NCBI RefSeq assembly: GCF_000802965.1
Contig: NZ_JSAK01000020.1
Span: forward strand, 1-64,000
DNA length: 64,000 nucleotides
Direction: 5' to 3'
From: Pseudomonas fluorescens
GTDB taxonomy: Bacteria > Pseudomonadota > Gammaproteobacteria > Pseudomonadales > Pseudomonadaceae
The notes under the pieces were generated by a model. That model searched no databases. It saw only the letters and a program-made list of their open reading frames with translations, and was not told the origin of the DNA. How positions within the stretch are numbered: the stretch's first letter is position 1; each line of letters opens with the position of its first letter. A program made the translations under genes and the position numbers. Positions 15,528 to 24,417 of the stretch are shown here, piece after piece.

Positions 15528-17810
15528 TTAAAGCGACGAGTATTTCTTGCGCAGACGCTGACGAATCAGTTCCGCGAGGGTGTTCATGACGAAGGTGAAC
15601 AACAGCAGCACCAGCGCCGAGAGGAACAGCACGCGGTAGTGGCTGCCGCCGACTTCCGACTCCGGCATTTCCACCGCGACGTTGGCGGCCAGGGTGCGCA
15701 GGCCTTCGAACAGGTTCATTTCCATGACCGGGGTGTTACCGGTGGCCATCAACACGATCATGGTTTCGCCGACCGCACGGCCCATGCCGATCATCAGCGC
15801 CGAAAAGATGCCCGGGCTGGCGGTGAGGATCACCACGCGCGTCATGGTCTGCCACGGCGTGGCACCGAGGGCCAGGGAGCCGAGGGTCAGGCCACGAGGT
15901 ACGCTGAACACGGCGTCTTCGGCGATGGAGTAGATGTTCGGGATGACCGCGAAGCCCATGGCCAGACCGACCACCAGTGCGTTGCGCTGGTCGTAGGTGA
16001 TGCCCAGGTCGTGGGAGATCCACATGCGCATGTCGCCGCCGAAGAACCAGTTCTCCATGAACGGGCTCATGTACAGCGAGAGCCAGCCAACGAAGAGGAT
16101 CACCGGGATCAGGATGGCGCTTTCCCAGCCATCCGGCACTTTCAGGCGGATGGATTCAGGCAGGCGACTGAAGATGAAACCGGCGACCAGGATGCCGATC
16201 GGCAGCAACATCAGCAGGCTGAAGATCCCCGGCAAATGCCCTTCTACATACGGCGCGAGGAACAGACCGGCGAAGAAACCGAGGATCACCGTCGGCATCG
16301 CTTCCATCAGCTCGATCACTGGCTTGACCTTGCGGCGCATGCCCGGGGCCATGAAGTACGCGGTGTAGATCGCCGCGGCAACAGCCAGTGGAGCGGCCAG
16401 CAGCATGGCGTAGAACGCGGCTTTCAGGGTGCCGAAGGTCAGGGGTGACAGGCTCAGTTTCGGCTCGAAGTCGGTGTTGGCGGCGGTCGATTGCCAGACG
16501 TATTTAGGCTCGTCGTAGTTCTCGTACCAGACCTTGCTCCACAGCGCGCTCCACGAGACTTCCGGGTGCGGGTTGTCGAGCAGCAGCGGTTGCAGCTTGC
16601 CGCCGGCTTCGACGATCACGCGGTTGGCACGAGGCGACAGACCGAACAGGCCCTGGCCTTCGACCACTTGGTCGACCAGCAAAGTACGGTGCGCGGTGCT
16701 GTGGAACACGCCGAGCTTGCCGGAGGCGTCGAGGGCAACGAAGCCCTTGCGGCGCTCTTCAGCGGTGATTTCGACGATAGGCGTGGTGCCCATCTGGAAG
16801 GTGCGGATCTGCTTCAGGCGTTGCTCGCCATCCGGATCGCGAGCCATGAACCACTGGGCCAGGCCACCTTTGGAGTCGCCGAGGATCAGCGAGATACCGC
16901 CCACCAGTTGCGTACTGGCGGTGATTTCAGCGTCGCCGTTTTCCAGCAGTTTGTAGCGACCGTTGAGGCTCTTGTCGCGCAGGCTGAACACGTCGGCCTG
17001 GGCACGACCGTTAATCACGTACAGCCACTGCTGACGCGGGTCGACGAAGATGTTCTTCACCGGCTCGGTCATTTGCGGCAGGTCGATACGCTTCTGCTCG
17101 TTGGTGATTTCGCCGGTCATCATGTTTTCTTCGCTGGTCAGCGACAAAACATTGAGTTGCGAACCGGTGGCGCCCACCAGCATCAGGGTCGAATCGTTGG
17201 CGTTGAGGCTGACATGCTCCAGAGCGCCGCCGGCTTCATTCAGCGCAATGGGCGTTTCGCCGTACGGGTACTCAATGGCCGGCGAAATGGTCTTCTTGCC
17301 GTCCGGGTAGCTGACTTTGTAGGTGTGACGGAACACCAGTGCCTGGCCGTTGGAAAAGCCCACGGCCACCAGCGGTTGACCTGGCTGGTCGTCACCGATG
17401 GAAGTCACGGTGGCACCCGCCGGAACCGGCAGATCGACGCGCTTGAGTTCAGCGCCACTGTCGATGTCGAAGAACAACGCCTGGCCCTTGTCGGAAACCC
17501 GCATGGCGACCTGGTTCTGTTCTTCCAGGGAAATCATCAGCGGCTTGCCGGCGTCTTGCATCCAGGCCGGCGTGATGGCGTCCTTGGACGTCAGGCTGGC
17601 ACCCTGGAACAGGGGCGCAACCACGTAGGCGAGGAAGAAAAAGATCAGCGTGATCGCACCGAGAACGGCGAGGCCGCCCACGAGGACGTACCAGCGGGTC
17701 AGGCGATCCTTGAGCGCGCGGATGCGGCGCTTGCGTTGCAGCTCAGGCGTATTGAAATCAATTCGCTTGGGGGGATTTGTAGTCATTGTGGAATTGGCCA
17801 GATCATTCAT
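15528..17810 (-). CDS. pstC: phosphate ABC transporter permease PstC
   Basis: A 760-residue permease. A first membrane segment (about 45-70) is followed by a periplasmic region of about 370 residues with a beta-propeller-like character, then the permease domain (about 455-750) with the cytoplasmic loop VPRGLTLGSLALGATPWQTMTRVV. The ATG at 17810 (MNDLANSTMT) has AGGGTG six bases upstream; a GTG two codons earlier and an ATG at 17786 are alternatives. A perfect Pho box stands 22 bases upstream, so pstC can be induced independently of pstS. The large extra domain is typical of pseudomonads. Confidence 0.92.
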   Translation of the reverse strand: MNDLANSTMTTNPPKRIDFNTPELQRKRRIRALKDRLTRWYVLVGGLAVLGAITLIFFFLAYVVAPLFQGASLTSKDAITPAWMQDAGKPLMISLEEQNQVAMRVSDKGQALFFDIDSGAELKRVDLPVPAGATVTSIGDDQPGQPLVAVGFSNGQALVFRHTYKVSYPDGKKTISPAIEYPYGETPIALNEAGGALEHVSLNANDSTLMLVGATGSQLNVLSLTSEENMMTGEITNEQKRIDLPQMTEPVKNIFVDPRQQWLYVINGRAQADVFSLRDKSLNGRYKLLENGDAEITASTQLVGGISLILGDSKGGLAQWFMARDPDGEQRLKQIRTFQMGTTPIVEITAEERRKGFVALDASGKLGVFHSTAHRTLLVDQVVEGQGLFGLSPRANRVIVEAGGKLQPLLLDNPHPEVSWSALWSKVWYENYDEPKYVWQSTAANTDFEPKLSLSPLTFGTLKAAFYAMLLAAPLAVAAAIYTAYFMAPGMRRKVKPVIELMEAMPTVILGFFAGLFLAPYVEGHLPGIFSLLMLLPIGILVAGFIFSRLPESIRLKVPDGWESAILIPVILFVGWLSLYMSPFMENWFFGGDMRMWISHDLGITYDQRNALVVGLAMGFAVIPNIYSIAEDAVFSVPRGLTLGSLALGATPWQTMTRVVILTASPGIFSALMIGMGRAVGETMIVLMATGNTPVMEMNLFEGLRTLAANVAVEMPESEVGGSHYRVLFLSALVLLLFTFVMNTLAELIRQRLRKKYSSL

Positions 17811-17832
17811 TCGCACACCCTAGCGATCCTGT

Positions 17833-17850
17833 ATGACAGAAAGATGACAG
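17833..17850 (-). promoter_or_regulatory. perfect Pho box upstream of pstC
   Basis: Read on the minus strand it is CTGTCAT, CTTT, CTGTCAT: two exact consensus half-sites with the standard 4-base spacer. It stands just before the pstC start and gives the pstCAB-phoU block its own PhoB-dependent promoter. Confidence 0.9.
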
Positions 17851-17911
17851 TGCAGTGACGCAACAAATCCGCCGCTGGTGGTAGCCAGCAGTGGATCGGG
17901 AATTTGGGGGT

Positions 17912-17999
17912 TGTAGGAGCCGGCTTGCTGGCGATCCTGTCGACTCGGTCCGACGGGCTCACCGTGGTGATCCCATCGCCAGCAAGCCGGCTCCTACAG
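17912..17999. repeat. REPIN between pstS and pstC
   Basis: Two GTAGGAGCCGGCTTGCTGGC arms in inverted orientation enclose an inner CGGTCCGACGGGCTCACCG-like stem. Its position after pstS suggests it stabilises or ends the abundant pstS message; this is inferred. Confidence 0.85.
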
Positions 18000-18027
18000 G
18001 TTCGGGGCGTGCCCCGGACCTAGGGTT

Positions 18028-19029
18028 TTACTTTTTTGCGACTTCAGCGCCGCCTTCCTGCAGACCCAGGTCAGCCAGTGCTTTTGCAGCAACCTTGGCT
18101 GGCAACGGGATGTAGCCGTCTTTCACTACAACTTCCTGACCCTGTTTCGACAGAACCAGTTTCACGAACTCGGCTTCCAGCGGGGCCAGAGGCTTGTTCG
18201 GGGCTTTGTTGACGTACACGTACAGGAAGCGCGACAGCGGGTACTTGCCGTTCAGGGCGTTTTCTTCGGTGTCTTCGATGAACTCGGTGCCGCCTTTCTT
18301 GGCCAGGGCCACGGTCTTCACGCTAGCGGTTTTGTAGCCGATGCCCGAGTAACCGATGCCGTTCAGCGAGGAGCTGATCGACTGCACGACCGAAGCCGAG
18401 CCTGGTTGTTCGTTGACGTTTGGCTTGTAGTCGCCTTTGCACAGGGCTTCTTCCTTGAAGTAGCCGTAGGTGCCGGATACCGAGTTACGGCCGAACAGTT
18501 GAACTGGCTTGTTGGCCAGGTCGCCGGTCACGCCCAGGTCGCCCCAGGTTTTAACGTCGGTTTTAGCGCCGCACAGACGAGTGGACGAGAAGATCGCGTC
18601 GACTTGTTCCATGGTCAGGTGCTGGATCGGGTTGTCCTTGTGTACGAATACCGCCAGGGCGTCCACGGCAACCGGGATAGCGGTTGGCTTGTAGCCATAC
18701 TTCTGCTCGAAGGCCGCCAGTTCGGTGTCCTTCATCTTGCGGCTCATCGGGCCCAGGTTGGAGGTGCCTTCAGTCAGCGCAGGTGGCGCAGTGGCGGAGC
18801 CAGCGGCCTGAATCTGGATGTTTACGTTCGGGTATTCTTTTTTGTAGTTCTCAGCCCAGAGGGTCATGAGGTTGGCCAGGGTATCGGAACCGACGCTGGA
18901 CAGGTTGCCCGACACACCAGTGGTCTTGGTGTAGCTCGGGATAGCAGGGTCAACAGCGGCAACCGCGTTGGCAGTCGCAACGCCAGCAGCGACAAAAGTC
19001 ATTGCCGCCATCAAACGCTTCAGTTTCAT
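18028..19029 (-). CDS. pstS: phosphate-binding periplasmic protein PstS
   Basis: A 333-residue exported solute-binding protein with a signal peptide of about 25 residues ending NAVAA. Family stretches include the phosphate-contacting VGSDTLANLM near residue 48, GSATAPPALTEGTSNLGPMS and GRNSVSGTYGYFKEEALC. It captures phosphate in the periplasm and delivers it to PstCA. It is first in the pst cluster, preceded by a Pho box (19108-19125) and separated from pstC by a REPIN and a second Pho box. Confidence 0.95.
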   Translation of the reverse strand: MKLKRLMAAMTFVAAGVATANAVAAVDPAIPSYTKTTGVSGNLSSVGSDTLANLMTLWAENYKKEYPNVNIQIQAAGSATAPPALTEGTSNLGPMSRKMKDTELAAFEQKYGYKPTAIPVAVDALAVFVHKDNPIQHLTMEQVDAIFSSTRLCGAKTDVKTWGDLGVTGDLANKPVQLFGRNSVSGTYGYFKEEALCKGDYKPNVNEQPGSASVVQSISSSLNGIGYSGIGYKTASVKTVALAKKGGTEFIEDTEENALNGKYPLSRFLYVYVNKAPNKPLAPLEAEFVKLVLSKQGQEVVVKDGYIPLPAKVAAKALADLGLQEGGAEVAKK

Positions 19030-19107
19030 GCCTTACTCCTAGCAGATAGGGTGTGTTAAGTCGGGGCCAAGTATCAGCAGGCCGTGTGAACACTCTATGG
19101 CTGAAAT

Positions 19108-19125
19108 ATGACAATTGGATGAAAG
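19108..19125 (-). promoter_or_regulatory. Pho box upstream of pstS
   Basis: On the minus strand: CTTTCAT, CCAA, TTGTCAT. Each half differs from CTGTCAT by one base and the spacing is standard. It lies about 80 bases before the pstS start. Confidence 0.8.
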
Positions 19126-19167
19126 GCCAGTATTCGAGTTTTTACCGGATGATTCATGCGCCCCCAA

Positions 19168-19220
19168 TCGCCAGCAAGCCGGTTCCTACGGGCTTGTGTA
19201 GGAGCCGGCTTGCTGGCGAT
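19168..19220. repeat. REPIN downstream of the MFS gene
   Basis: ATCGCCAGCAAGCCGGTTCCTAC and its near-complement are separated by 7 bases. It lies between the pstS promoter region and the 3' end of the MFS gene. Confidence 0.8.
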
Positions 19221-19230
19221 GAGGCCAGAA

Positions 19231-20529
19231 CTAACGCCCCTGTTTCCAGAGATACGCACCCACCAGCATCCCGACCCCACACAGCACCGCCACGTAATAA
19301 GCCGGCCCCATCGGGCTTTCCTTCAGCAGCAGGCTGACAATCATTGGCGTCAAACCACCGAAAATTGCGTAGGCCACGTTGTACGAAAACGACAAGCCGC
19401 TGAAGCGCACCACCGGCGGGAAGGCCTTGACCATCACGTACGGCACCGCACCGATGGTGCCCACCAGCAGGCCGGTCAGGGCGTACATCGGGAACAGCCA
19501 GTCAGGATGGTCGGCCAGGCTGTGGTAGAAGGTCCAGGAACTGGCCAGCAACGCGGCGCAACCGAACACGAACACCCGGCCCGCGCCGAAGCGATCCGCC
19601 AGGGCGCCGGAAACGATGCAGCCGATGCTCAGGAACACGATTGCCACGCTGTTGGACTGCAACGCGGTGGTGGGCGAGAAGTGGTAGACCGTTTGCAACA
19701 CGGTCGGGGTCATCAGGATCAGCACCACGATGCCGGCAGACAACAGCCAGGTCAGCAACATGGAGATCGCGATCGCGCCACGATGGTCACGCAGCACGGC
19801 GCGCAGTGGCACTTCTTCGGCCAGAGCCTTGCGCTGTTGCAGTTCGGCAAACACCGGGGTCTCGTGCAGCCAGCGGCGCAGGTACACCGAGAACAGGCCG
19901 AACACACCGCCCAGCAGGAACGGGATCCGCCACGCGTAATCCGAGACTTCCACCGGCGTATAAATGCTGTTGATCGCGGTGGCGACCAGAGAGCCCAGCA
20001 GGATGCCCGCCGTCAGGCCACTGGTCAGGGTCCCGCAGGCGTAGCCGACATGCCGTTGCGGCACGTGTTCGGAAACGAAGACCCACGCGCCCGGCACTTC
20101 ACCGCCAATCGCAGCGCCCTGAATCACGCGCATCAGCAACAACAGAATCGGTGCCCACATGCCGATCTGCGCATAGGTCGGCAGCAAGCCCATGATCAGG
20201 GTCGGCACGGCCATCATGAAAATGCTCAGGGTGAACATTTTCTTGCGCCCCAGCAGGTCGCCGAAGTGCGCCATCACAATGCCGCCCAGCGGCCGCGCCA
20301 GGTAGCCGGCGGCGAAGATGCCGAAGGTCTGCATCAGGCGTAGCCATTCAGGCATGTCCGCCGGGAAGAACAGTTTGCCCACTACCGTGGCAAAGAAGAC
20401 AAAGATGATGAAGTCGTAAAACTCCAACGCGCCACCCAGGGCCGACAACGATAGGGTTTTATAGTCGTTGCGGGTCAGCGGACGTGCGGATTGGCTTGGC
20501 TGCGCGATACTCGAGGGCGCTGTGGTCAT
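19231..20529 (-). CDS. MFS transporter, metabolite:H+ symporter type
   Basis: A 432-residue inner-membrane transporter with about 12 hydrophobic segments. The MHS/sugar-transporter signature is visible: FGIFAAGYLARPLGGIVMAHFGDLLGRKK around residues 70-100, and RVIQGAAIGGEVPGAWVFVSEHVP around 135-158. The start GGALEFYDFIIF near residue 30 is characteristic of the family with ShiA, ProP and KgtP. Substrate cannot be read from the sequence; an organic acid or osmolyte is likely. I chose the ATG at 20529 (MTTAPSSIAQ), where family similarity begins. No partner gene. Confidence 0.85.
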   Translation of the reverse strand: MTTAPSSIAQPSQSARPLTRNDYKTLSLSALGGALEFYDFIIFVFFATVVGKLFFPADMPEWLRLMQTFGIFAAGYLARPLGGIVMAHFGDLLGRKKMFTLSIFMMAVPTLIMGLLPTYAQIGMWAPILLLLMRVIQGAAIGGEVPGAWVFVSEHVPQRHVGYACGTLTSGLTAGILLGSLVATAINSIYTPVEVSDYAWRIPFLLGGVFGLFSVYLRRWLHETPVFAELQQRKALAEEVPLRAVLRDHRGAIAISMLLTWLLSAGIVVLILMTPTVLQTVYHFSPTTALQSNSVAIVFLSIGCIVSGALADRFGAGRVFVFGCAALLASSWTFYHSLADHPDWLFPMYALTGLLVGTIGAVPYVMVKAFPPVVRFSGLSFSYNVAYAIFGGLTPMIVSLLLKESPMGPAYYVAVLCGVGMLVGAYLWKQGR

Positions 20530-20726
20530 GGCAAGGGCTTCTCTAATAGTCAGATCTGCCGCCCCAACAACGCTGGCAAGGGCTCGGGCAGGTCCGCACC
20601 ATAGCAAATTGTTCGAAAAAGCACATAGAGGCGCGTATTTGACGGTCAAAATGAGAACCGGACGGTCGTCTCGGAGTCTACCGACCGATATACTCGCAAT
20701 CTTGCTGCACTTTGAAAGGGTTGCTG

Positions 20727-20763
20727 TGCGAAAACGCCTGTCAGGTTCATAGGCGATTTCGCA
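20727..20763. other. hairpin in the MFS-thioesterase divergent gap
   Basis: TGCGAAAACGCCT and AGGCGATTTCGCA form a 13-bp stem with one mismatch and an 11-base loop, in the 362-base gap 20530-20891. Either an operator-like inverted repeat or part of a transcribed leader. Nothing else recognisable is in this gap. Confidence 0.45.
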
Positions 20764-20891
20764 GAGTTTCCCTTTAGGCGCCTTATGGAAAACGTGACGA
20801 ACGTAGTATGTTCGGTGCTGAATCGTTTTTCCCGAAGACGGCTACCACCAGCAATACCAACGAAGAGTCACGGGTCAGAGGCACCCCCGGC

Positions 20892-21296
20892 ATGATAGAG
20901 CTCGAACAAGAAGATCCGATCCCGCAAGGCGACCTGGCCCTGCAAATCACCGCGCTGCCGCGCGAAACCAACGGCTTTGGCGATATTTTCGGCGGCTGGC
21001 TGGTGGCGCAGATGGATTTGGCCGGCACGGCAATGGCCAGCAAGGTGGCCGGTGGTCGCGTGGCGACGGTTGCGATCGATCGCATGGCGTTCCTGGTTCC
21101 AGTAGCGGTGGGCGCTCAGCTCTCCTTCTATACCCAGGCCCTGGAAATCGGCCGCAGCTCGATCAAGATGATGGTCGAGGTCTGGAGCGACGATCCGCTG
21201 TCCAGCGAATGGCGTAAAGTCACCGAAGCGGTGTTCGTGTTCGTGGCCATCGATGGCAGCGGCCGCACCCGTTCGGTTCCGCCTAGAGCTCGTTAA
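20892..21296 (+). CDS. acyl-CoA thioesterase (YciA-type hotdog fold)
   Basis: A 134-residue cytoplasmic protein of the hotdog thioesterase family. The core GDIFGGWLVAQMDLAGTAMA (about residues 28-47) contains the conserved Gly-Gly-Trp and the catalytic Asp region. VATVAIDRMAFLVPVAVG follows, as in YciA. These enzymes hydrolyse short to long acyl-CoA. The start at 20892 (MIELEQEDPIPQGDLALQ) fits the family length of about 130; the upstream in-frame extension has no family sequence. It stands alone, 72 bases before the mutarotase gene. Confidence 0.8.
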   Translation: MIELEQEDPIPQGDLALQITALPRETNGFGDIFGGWLVAQMDLAGTAMASKVAGGRVATVAIDRMAFLVPVAVGAQLSFYTQALEIGRSSIKMMVEVWSDDPLSSEWRKVTEAVFVFVAIDGSGRTRSVPPRAR

Positions 21297-21368
21297 ACCA
21301 GGGCTGCGTTAAACCTGACGATCGCTTCGCGGTCCATTGCACTCCTGTTACTGATCGAGAGCTGTCCC

Positions 21369-22268
21369 ATGAACACGCCCAACGTTGAAGCCGTGAAACT
21401 GGATGAACTGAACTGCTGGCGCATCCGCCACGGTCAGGCCGAATTGCTGGTTGCCCAGCAAGGCGCGCACATCCTCAGTTATCAGTTGGCTGGCCAGCCG
21501 CCAATCATCTGGCTCAACGATGAGGCGGTGTTCAAGACCGGCAAAAGCATTCGCGCCGGTGTGCCGGTGTGCTGGCCGTGGTTCGGTAATCTGGCGCGCA
21601 ACCCGCAGAGCGTTCAGGCAATGCGCGTCAGCAACGAACCGGCGGCGGCTCATGGTCTGGTGCGTGCAATGGACTGGGAACTGGTCGGCATCGAAGCCGA
21701 GGGCGAAAGCCTGAAGGTCGAATTCCTCCTGCCCTACCCCGAAGGTGGCCTGCCGGGCTGGCCACATCAGGTGGACTTGAAGCTGAGCATTCGTCTGGAT
21801 GAACAGCTGCACATCAGCCTGACCAGCCACAACCAGGGCACCGAAAAAGTCACCATCAGCCAGGCGCTGCACAGCTATTTCGCGGTCAGCGACGCGCGCA
21901 ACGTGCATGTCGAAGGGCTGGATGGCTTGAGTTACATCGAGACGCTGGATGACTGGAAAACGGTCACCCAAACCGGTGACCTGCACTTTACCGGCGAGAC
22001 GGATCGCATCTATCTCGATACACCTGCGAAGCTGAGTATCGTCGACCCGCAATGGGAACGGCGCATCGAGTTGACCAGCAGCGGTTCACGCTCGGCGGTG
22101 ATCTGGAACCCGTGGATCGATCGTGCTGCGGCGCTCAGTGACATGGCTGACGATGGCTGGCAGCGCATGCTGTGTATCGAGACGGCGAATGTGATGGGGG
22201 ATGTGGTGAACCTGGCGCCGGGCGCCAGTCACACCCTCGGCGTCAGCATCGGTAGCAAACCGCTGTAA
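21369..22268 (+). CDS. D-hexose-6-phosphate mutarotase
   Basis: A 299-residue aldose-1-epimerase-type enzyme of the YeaD group, which interconverts anomers of hexose 6-phosphates. Typical segments are QQGAHILSYQLAGQPPIIWL near residue 34, RAGVPVCWPWFGN near 63, LHSYFAVSDARNVHVEGLDG near 170, and VIWNPWIDRAAALSDM near 245, which contains catalytic-region residues. It is cytoplasmic. It may be cotranscribed with the thioesterase. The ribosome site is a weak GAGAG before the ATG at 21369. Confidence 0.87.
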   Translation: MNTPNVEAVKLDELNCWRIRHGQAELLVAQQGAHILSYQLAGQPPIIWLNDEAVFKTGKSIRAGVPVCWPWFGNLARNPQSVQAMRVSNEPAAAHGLVRAMDWELVGIEAEGESLKVEFLLPYPEGGLPGWPHQVDLKLSIRLDEQLHISLTSHNQGTEKVTISQALHSYFAVSDARNVHVEGLDGLSYIETLDDWKTVTQTGDLHFTGETDRIYLDTPAKLSIVDPQWERRIELTSSGSRSAVIWNPWIDRAAALSDMADDGWQRMLCIETANVMGDVVNLAPGASHTLGVSIGSKPL

Positions 22269-22271
22269 ACC

Positions 22272-22335
22272 TACAGGAGCCGGCTTGCTGGCGATGGCGT
22301 CCTCAAGATCGCTATCGCCGCAAACCGGCTCCTAC
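22272..22335. repeat. REPIN after the mutarotase gene
   Basis: CAGGAGCCGGCTTGCTGGCGATGGCG and its slightly degraded complement (ATCGCCGCAAACCGGCTCCTAC) are about 8 bases apart. It lies between convergent genes. Confidence 0.8.
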
Positions 22336-22342
22336 GGTGTTT

Positions 22343-22879
22343 TTACAAATCCGACTCTTTCACCACTCGCACCTTCGCTGCATCCAGCGCATACGCCGCA
22401 TCGGCCAAATCATTGCTGACCTTCTCGATTTTCAGCGTGCCGGTCACCCACAGCGGCGTGTAGATGTCGTTCAGCTTCAAACCCTTCGGATAGCGCACCA
22501 GCACCAATTGATTCGGTGGCGGCGGCGGCACGTGGATACAAGCGCCCGGATACGGCACGAGGAAGAACAAGGTGCTGTGCCCCTTGGCGTCGGACTCCAG
22601 CGGTACCGGATAGCCACCGAGACGGATGTTTTTGTCATTCATCGACGCCACGGTTTTGGTCGAATACATCACCGCCGGCAAGCCTTTGCTCTGCTTCATG
22701 CCACCCTTTTCGGTAAAGGTGCCAGTGGCTTCGGGGGAGTTGTGGTCGATTTCGGGCATGGCTTCGAGGGCCTTTTGATCCGACTTTGGCATCAGTTCGA
22801 GCCAGTCGGTTTCCGGCAGCTCGCCGGCGTGGGCAAGGCCCGTACCCAGGAAAAGAAGAGACAACAGAAGACGGCGCAT
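22343..22879 (-). CDS. exported DUF3299-like protein
   Basis: A 178-residue protein with a signal peptide (MRRLLLSLLFLGTGLAHAG). The rest matches the DUF3299 pattern: GGYPVPLESDAKG, FFLVPYPGACIHVPPPPPNQ and PLWVTGTLKIE. The central PYPGACIHVPPPPPNQ is highly diagnostic. Function is unknown; proteins of this type often sit beside ABC transporters of the MacB/LolCDE kind, but here it stands alone. The ATG at 22879 begins the signal peptide. Confidence 0.8.
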   Translation of the reverse strand: MRRLLLSLLFLGTGLAHAGELPETDWLELMPKSDQKALEAMPEIDHNSPEATGTFTEKGGMKQSKGLPAVMYSTKTVASMNDKNIRLGGYPVPLESDAKGHSTLFFLVPYPGACIHVPPPPPNQLVLVRYPKGLKLNDIYTPLWVTGTLKIEKVSNDLADAAYALDAAKVRVVKESDL

Positions 22880-22966
22880 GAAGGTGCTCGGTAAAGGAGA
22901 GGACTGTGAAACGCCGAGCATTCTAGCCCTCCCCACACATTTGGCAGAGAGGGCTTTGTCGCTTGA

Positions 22967-23212
22967 TCAGTTCTTTTTGATCAGGCCGTAGATCACCAGC
23001 AAAATCACAGCGCCAACCAGGGCACCGAGGAAGCCAGCGCCTTGGCCGGCCTGGTAGAAGCCCAGGGCCTGGCCGCCGTAAGTGGCCGCCAGCGAACCGC
23101 CGATACCGAGCAGGATGGTCATGATCCAACCCATGCTGTCATCGCCCGGTTTCAGGAACCGCGCCAGCAGGCCGACGATCAAGCCGATAAAGATGGTTCC
23201 GATAATTCCCAT
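22967..23212 (-). CDS. GlsB/YeaQ/YmgE-family small membrane protein
   Basis: An 81-residue inner-membrane protein with three hydrophobic segments. Signature: GIIGTIFIGLIVGLLARFLK, then GWIMTILLGIGGSLAATYGG and ALVGAVILLVIYGLIKKN. The family is called 'transglycosylase-associated' or stress-response; it has no known enzymatic function. A perfect 9-bp hairpin lies just upstream of its start (23238-23265). Confidence 0.88.
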   Translation of the reverse strand: MGIIGTIFIGLIVGLLARFLKPGDDSMGWIMTILLGIGGSLAATYGGQALGFYQAGQGAGFLGALVGAVILLVIYGLIKKN

Positions 23213-23237
23213 GGCATTTCCCTCTGAATGGATAGTT

Positions 23238-23265
23238 ATGCGAAAGCCTAGTCAGACTTTCGCAT
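23238..23265. other. hairpin between purK and the GlsB-type gene
   Basis: ATGCGAAAG and CTTTCGCAT form a perfect stem with a 10-base loop. A second stem (CGGCGG/CCGCCG, 23281-23305) is closer to purK. Together they may end purEK transcription. Confidence 0.45.
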
Positions 23266-23323
23266 CCTGCCATGAGAGAACGGCGGCCCCTTAATGGTTC
23301 CGCCGCTGCCACATGAAACTGTT

Positions 23324-24406
23324 TTACTCGGCGATGAGCGCTTCGACCTTGAGGATCTGCGCGGCGAGGGTTTCGCGATCTGCACAACGCAGGTTGGCGT
23401 GACCGACCTTGCGGCCGACCTTGAATGCCTTGCCGTAGTGATGCAGATGGCAATCGGCGATCGCCAGGACCTTCTCGGTCTCCGGTACTTTGCCGATGAA
23501 GTTGAGCATCGCGCTCTCGCCGACCTTGGCCGTCGATCCCAGCGGCAGACCGGCAACCGCCCGCAGGTGGTTTTCGAACTGGCTGCACTCGGCGCCTTCA
23601 GTGGTCCAGTGCCCGGAGTTGTGCACACGCGGGGCGATTTCGTTGGCTTTGAGGCCACCGTCGACTTCAAAGAACTCGAACGCCATCACGCCGACGTAAT
23701 CCAGCTGCTTGAGCACACGGCTGGAGTAATCTTCGGCCAGGGCTTGCAGCGGGTGGTCGGTGCTGGCCACGGACAGCTTGAGGATGCCGCTGTCGTGGGT
23801 GTTGTGCACCAGCGGGTAGAACTTCGTTTCACCATCGCGAGCACGCACGGCAATCAGCGAGACTTCGCCGGTGAATGGCACGAAGCCTTCCAGCAGGCAC
23901 GCCACGCTGCCCAGTTCGGCGAAGGTGCCAACCACGTCTTCAGCGGTACGCAGGACTTTCTGGCCCTTGCCGTCGTAACCCAAAGTACGTGTCTTGAGCA
24001 CGGCCGGCAGACCGATGGAAGCCACGGCGGCGTCCAGATCGGCTTGCGACTGAATGTCAGCGAACGCCGGGGTGGGAATCCCCAGGTCCTTGAACATGCT
24101 CTTTTCGAACCAGCGATCGCGGGCGATACGCAGGGCCTCGGCGCTTGGGTAGACCGGAACGAATTGCGAGAGAAATGCCACGGTTTCAGCCGGAACGCTC
24201 TCGAACTCGAAGGTCACCAGATCGACTTCATCGGCCAGCTGACGCAGGTGATCCTGATCGCTGTAATCGGCGCGCAGATGCTCGCCCAATGCAGCAGCGC
24301 ACGCGTCCGGCGCCGGGTCCAGAAAAGCGAAGTTCATGCCCAGCGGAGTCCCCGCCAGCGCCAACATGCGGCCCAACTGGCCGCCACCGATTACACCGAT
24401 CTTCAT
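23324..24406 (-). CDS. purK: N5-carboxyaminoimidazole ribonucleotide synthase
   Basis: A 360-residue ATP-grasp enzyme that carboxylates AIR with ATP and bicarbonate in purine synthesis. It begins MKIGVIGGGQLGRMLALAG, the PurK N-terminal fold. Later motifs include TRTLGYDGKGQ (ATP-binding loop), EGFVPFTGEVSLIAVR, and the C-terminal core EIAPRVHNSGHWTTEGAECS with the catalytic-region residues. It follows purE by 11 bases in the same operon. The in-frame ATG three codons earlier (24415) is less likely. Confidence 0.95.
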   Translation of the reverse strand: MKIGVIGGGQLGRMLALAGTPLGMNFAFLDPAPDACAAALGEHLRADYSDQDHLRQLADEVDLVTFEFESVPAETVAFLSQFVPVYPSAEALRIARDRWFEKSMFKDLGIPTPAFADIQSQADLDAAVASIGLPAVLKTRTLGYDGKGQKVLRTAEDVVGTFAELGSVACLLEGFVPFTGEVSLIAVRARDGETKFYPLVHNTHDSGILKLSVASTDHPLQALAEDYSSRVLKQLDYVGVMAFEFFEVDGGLKANEIAPRVHNSGHWTTEGAECSQFENHLRAVAGLPLGSTAKVGESAMLNFIGKVPETEKVLAIADCHLHHYGKAFKVGRKVGHANLRCADRETLAAQILKVEALIAE

Positions 24407-24417
24407 CGTCAACAACC

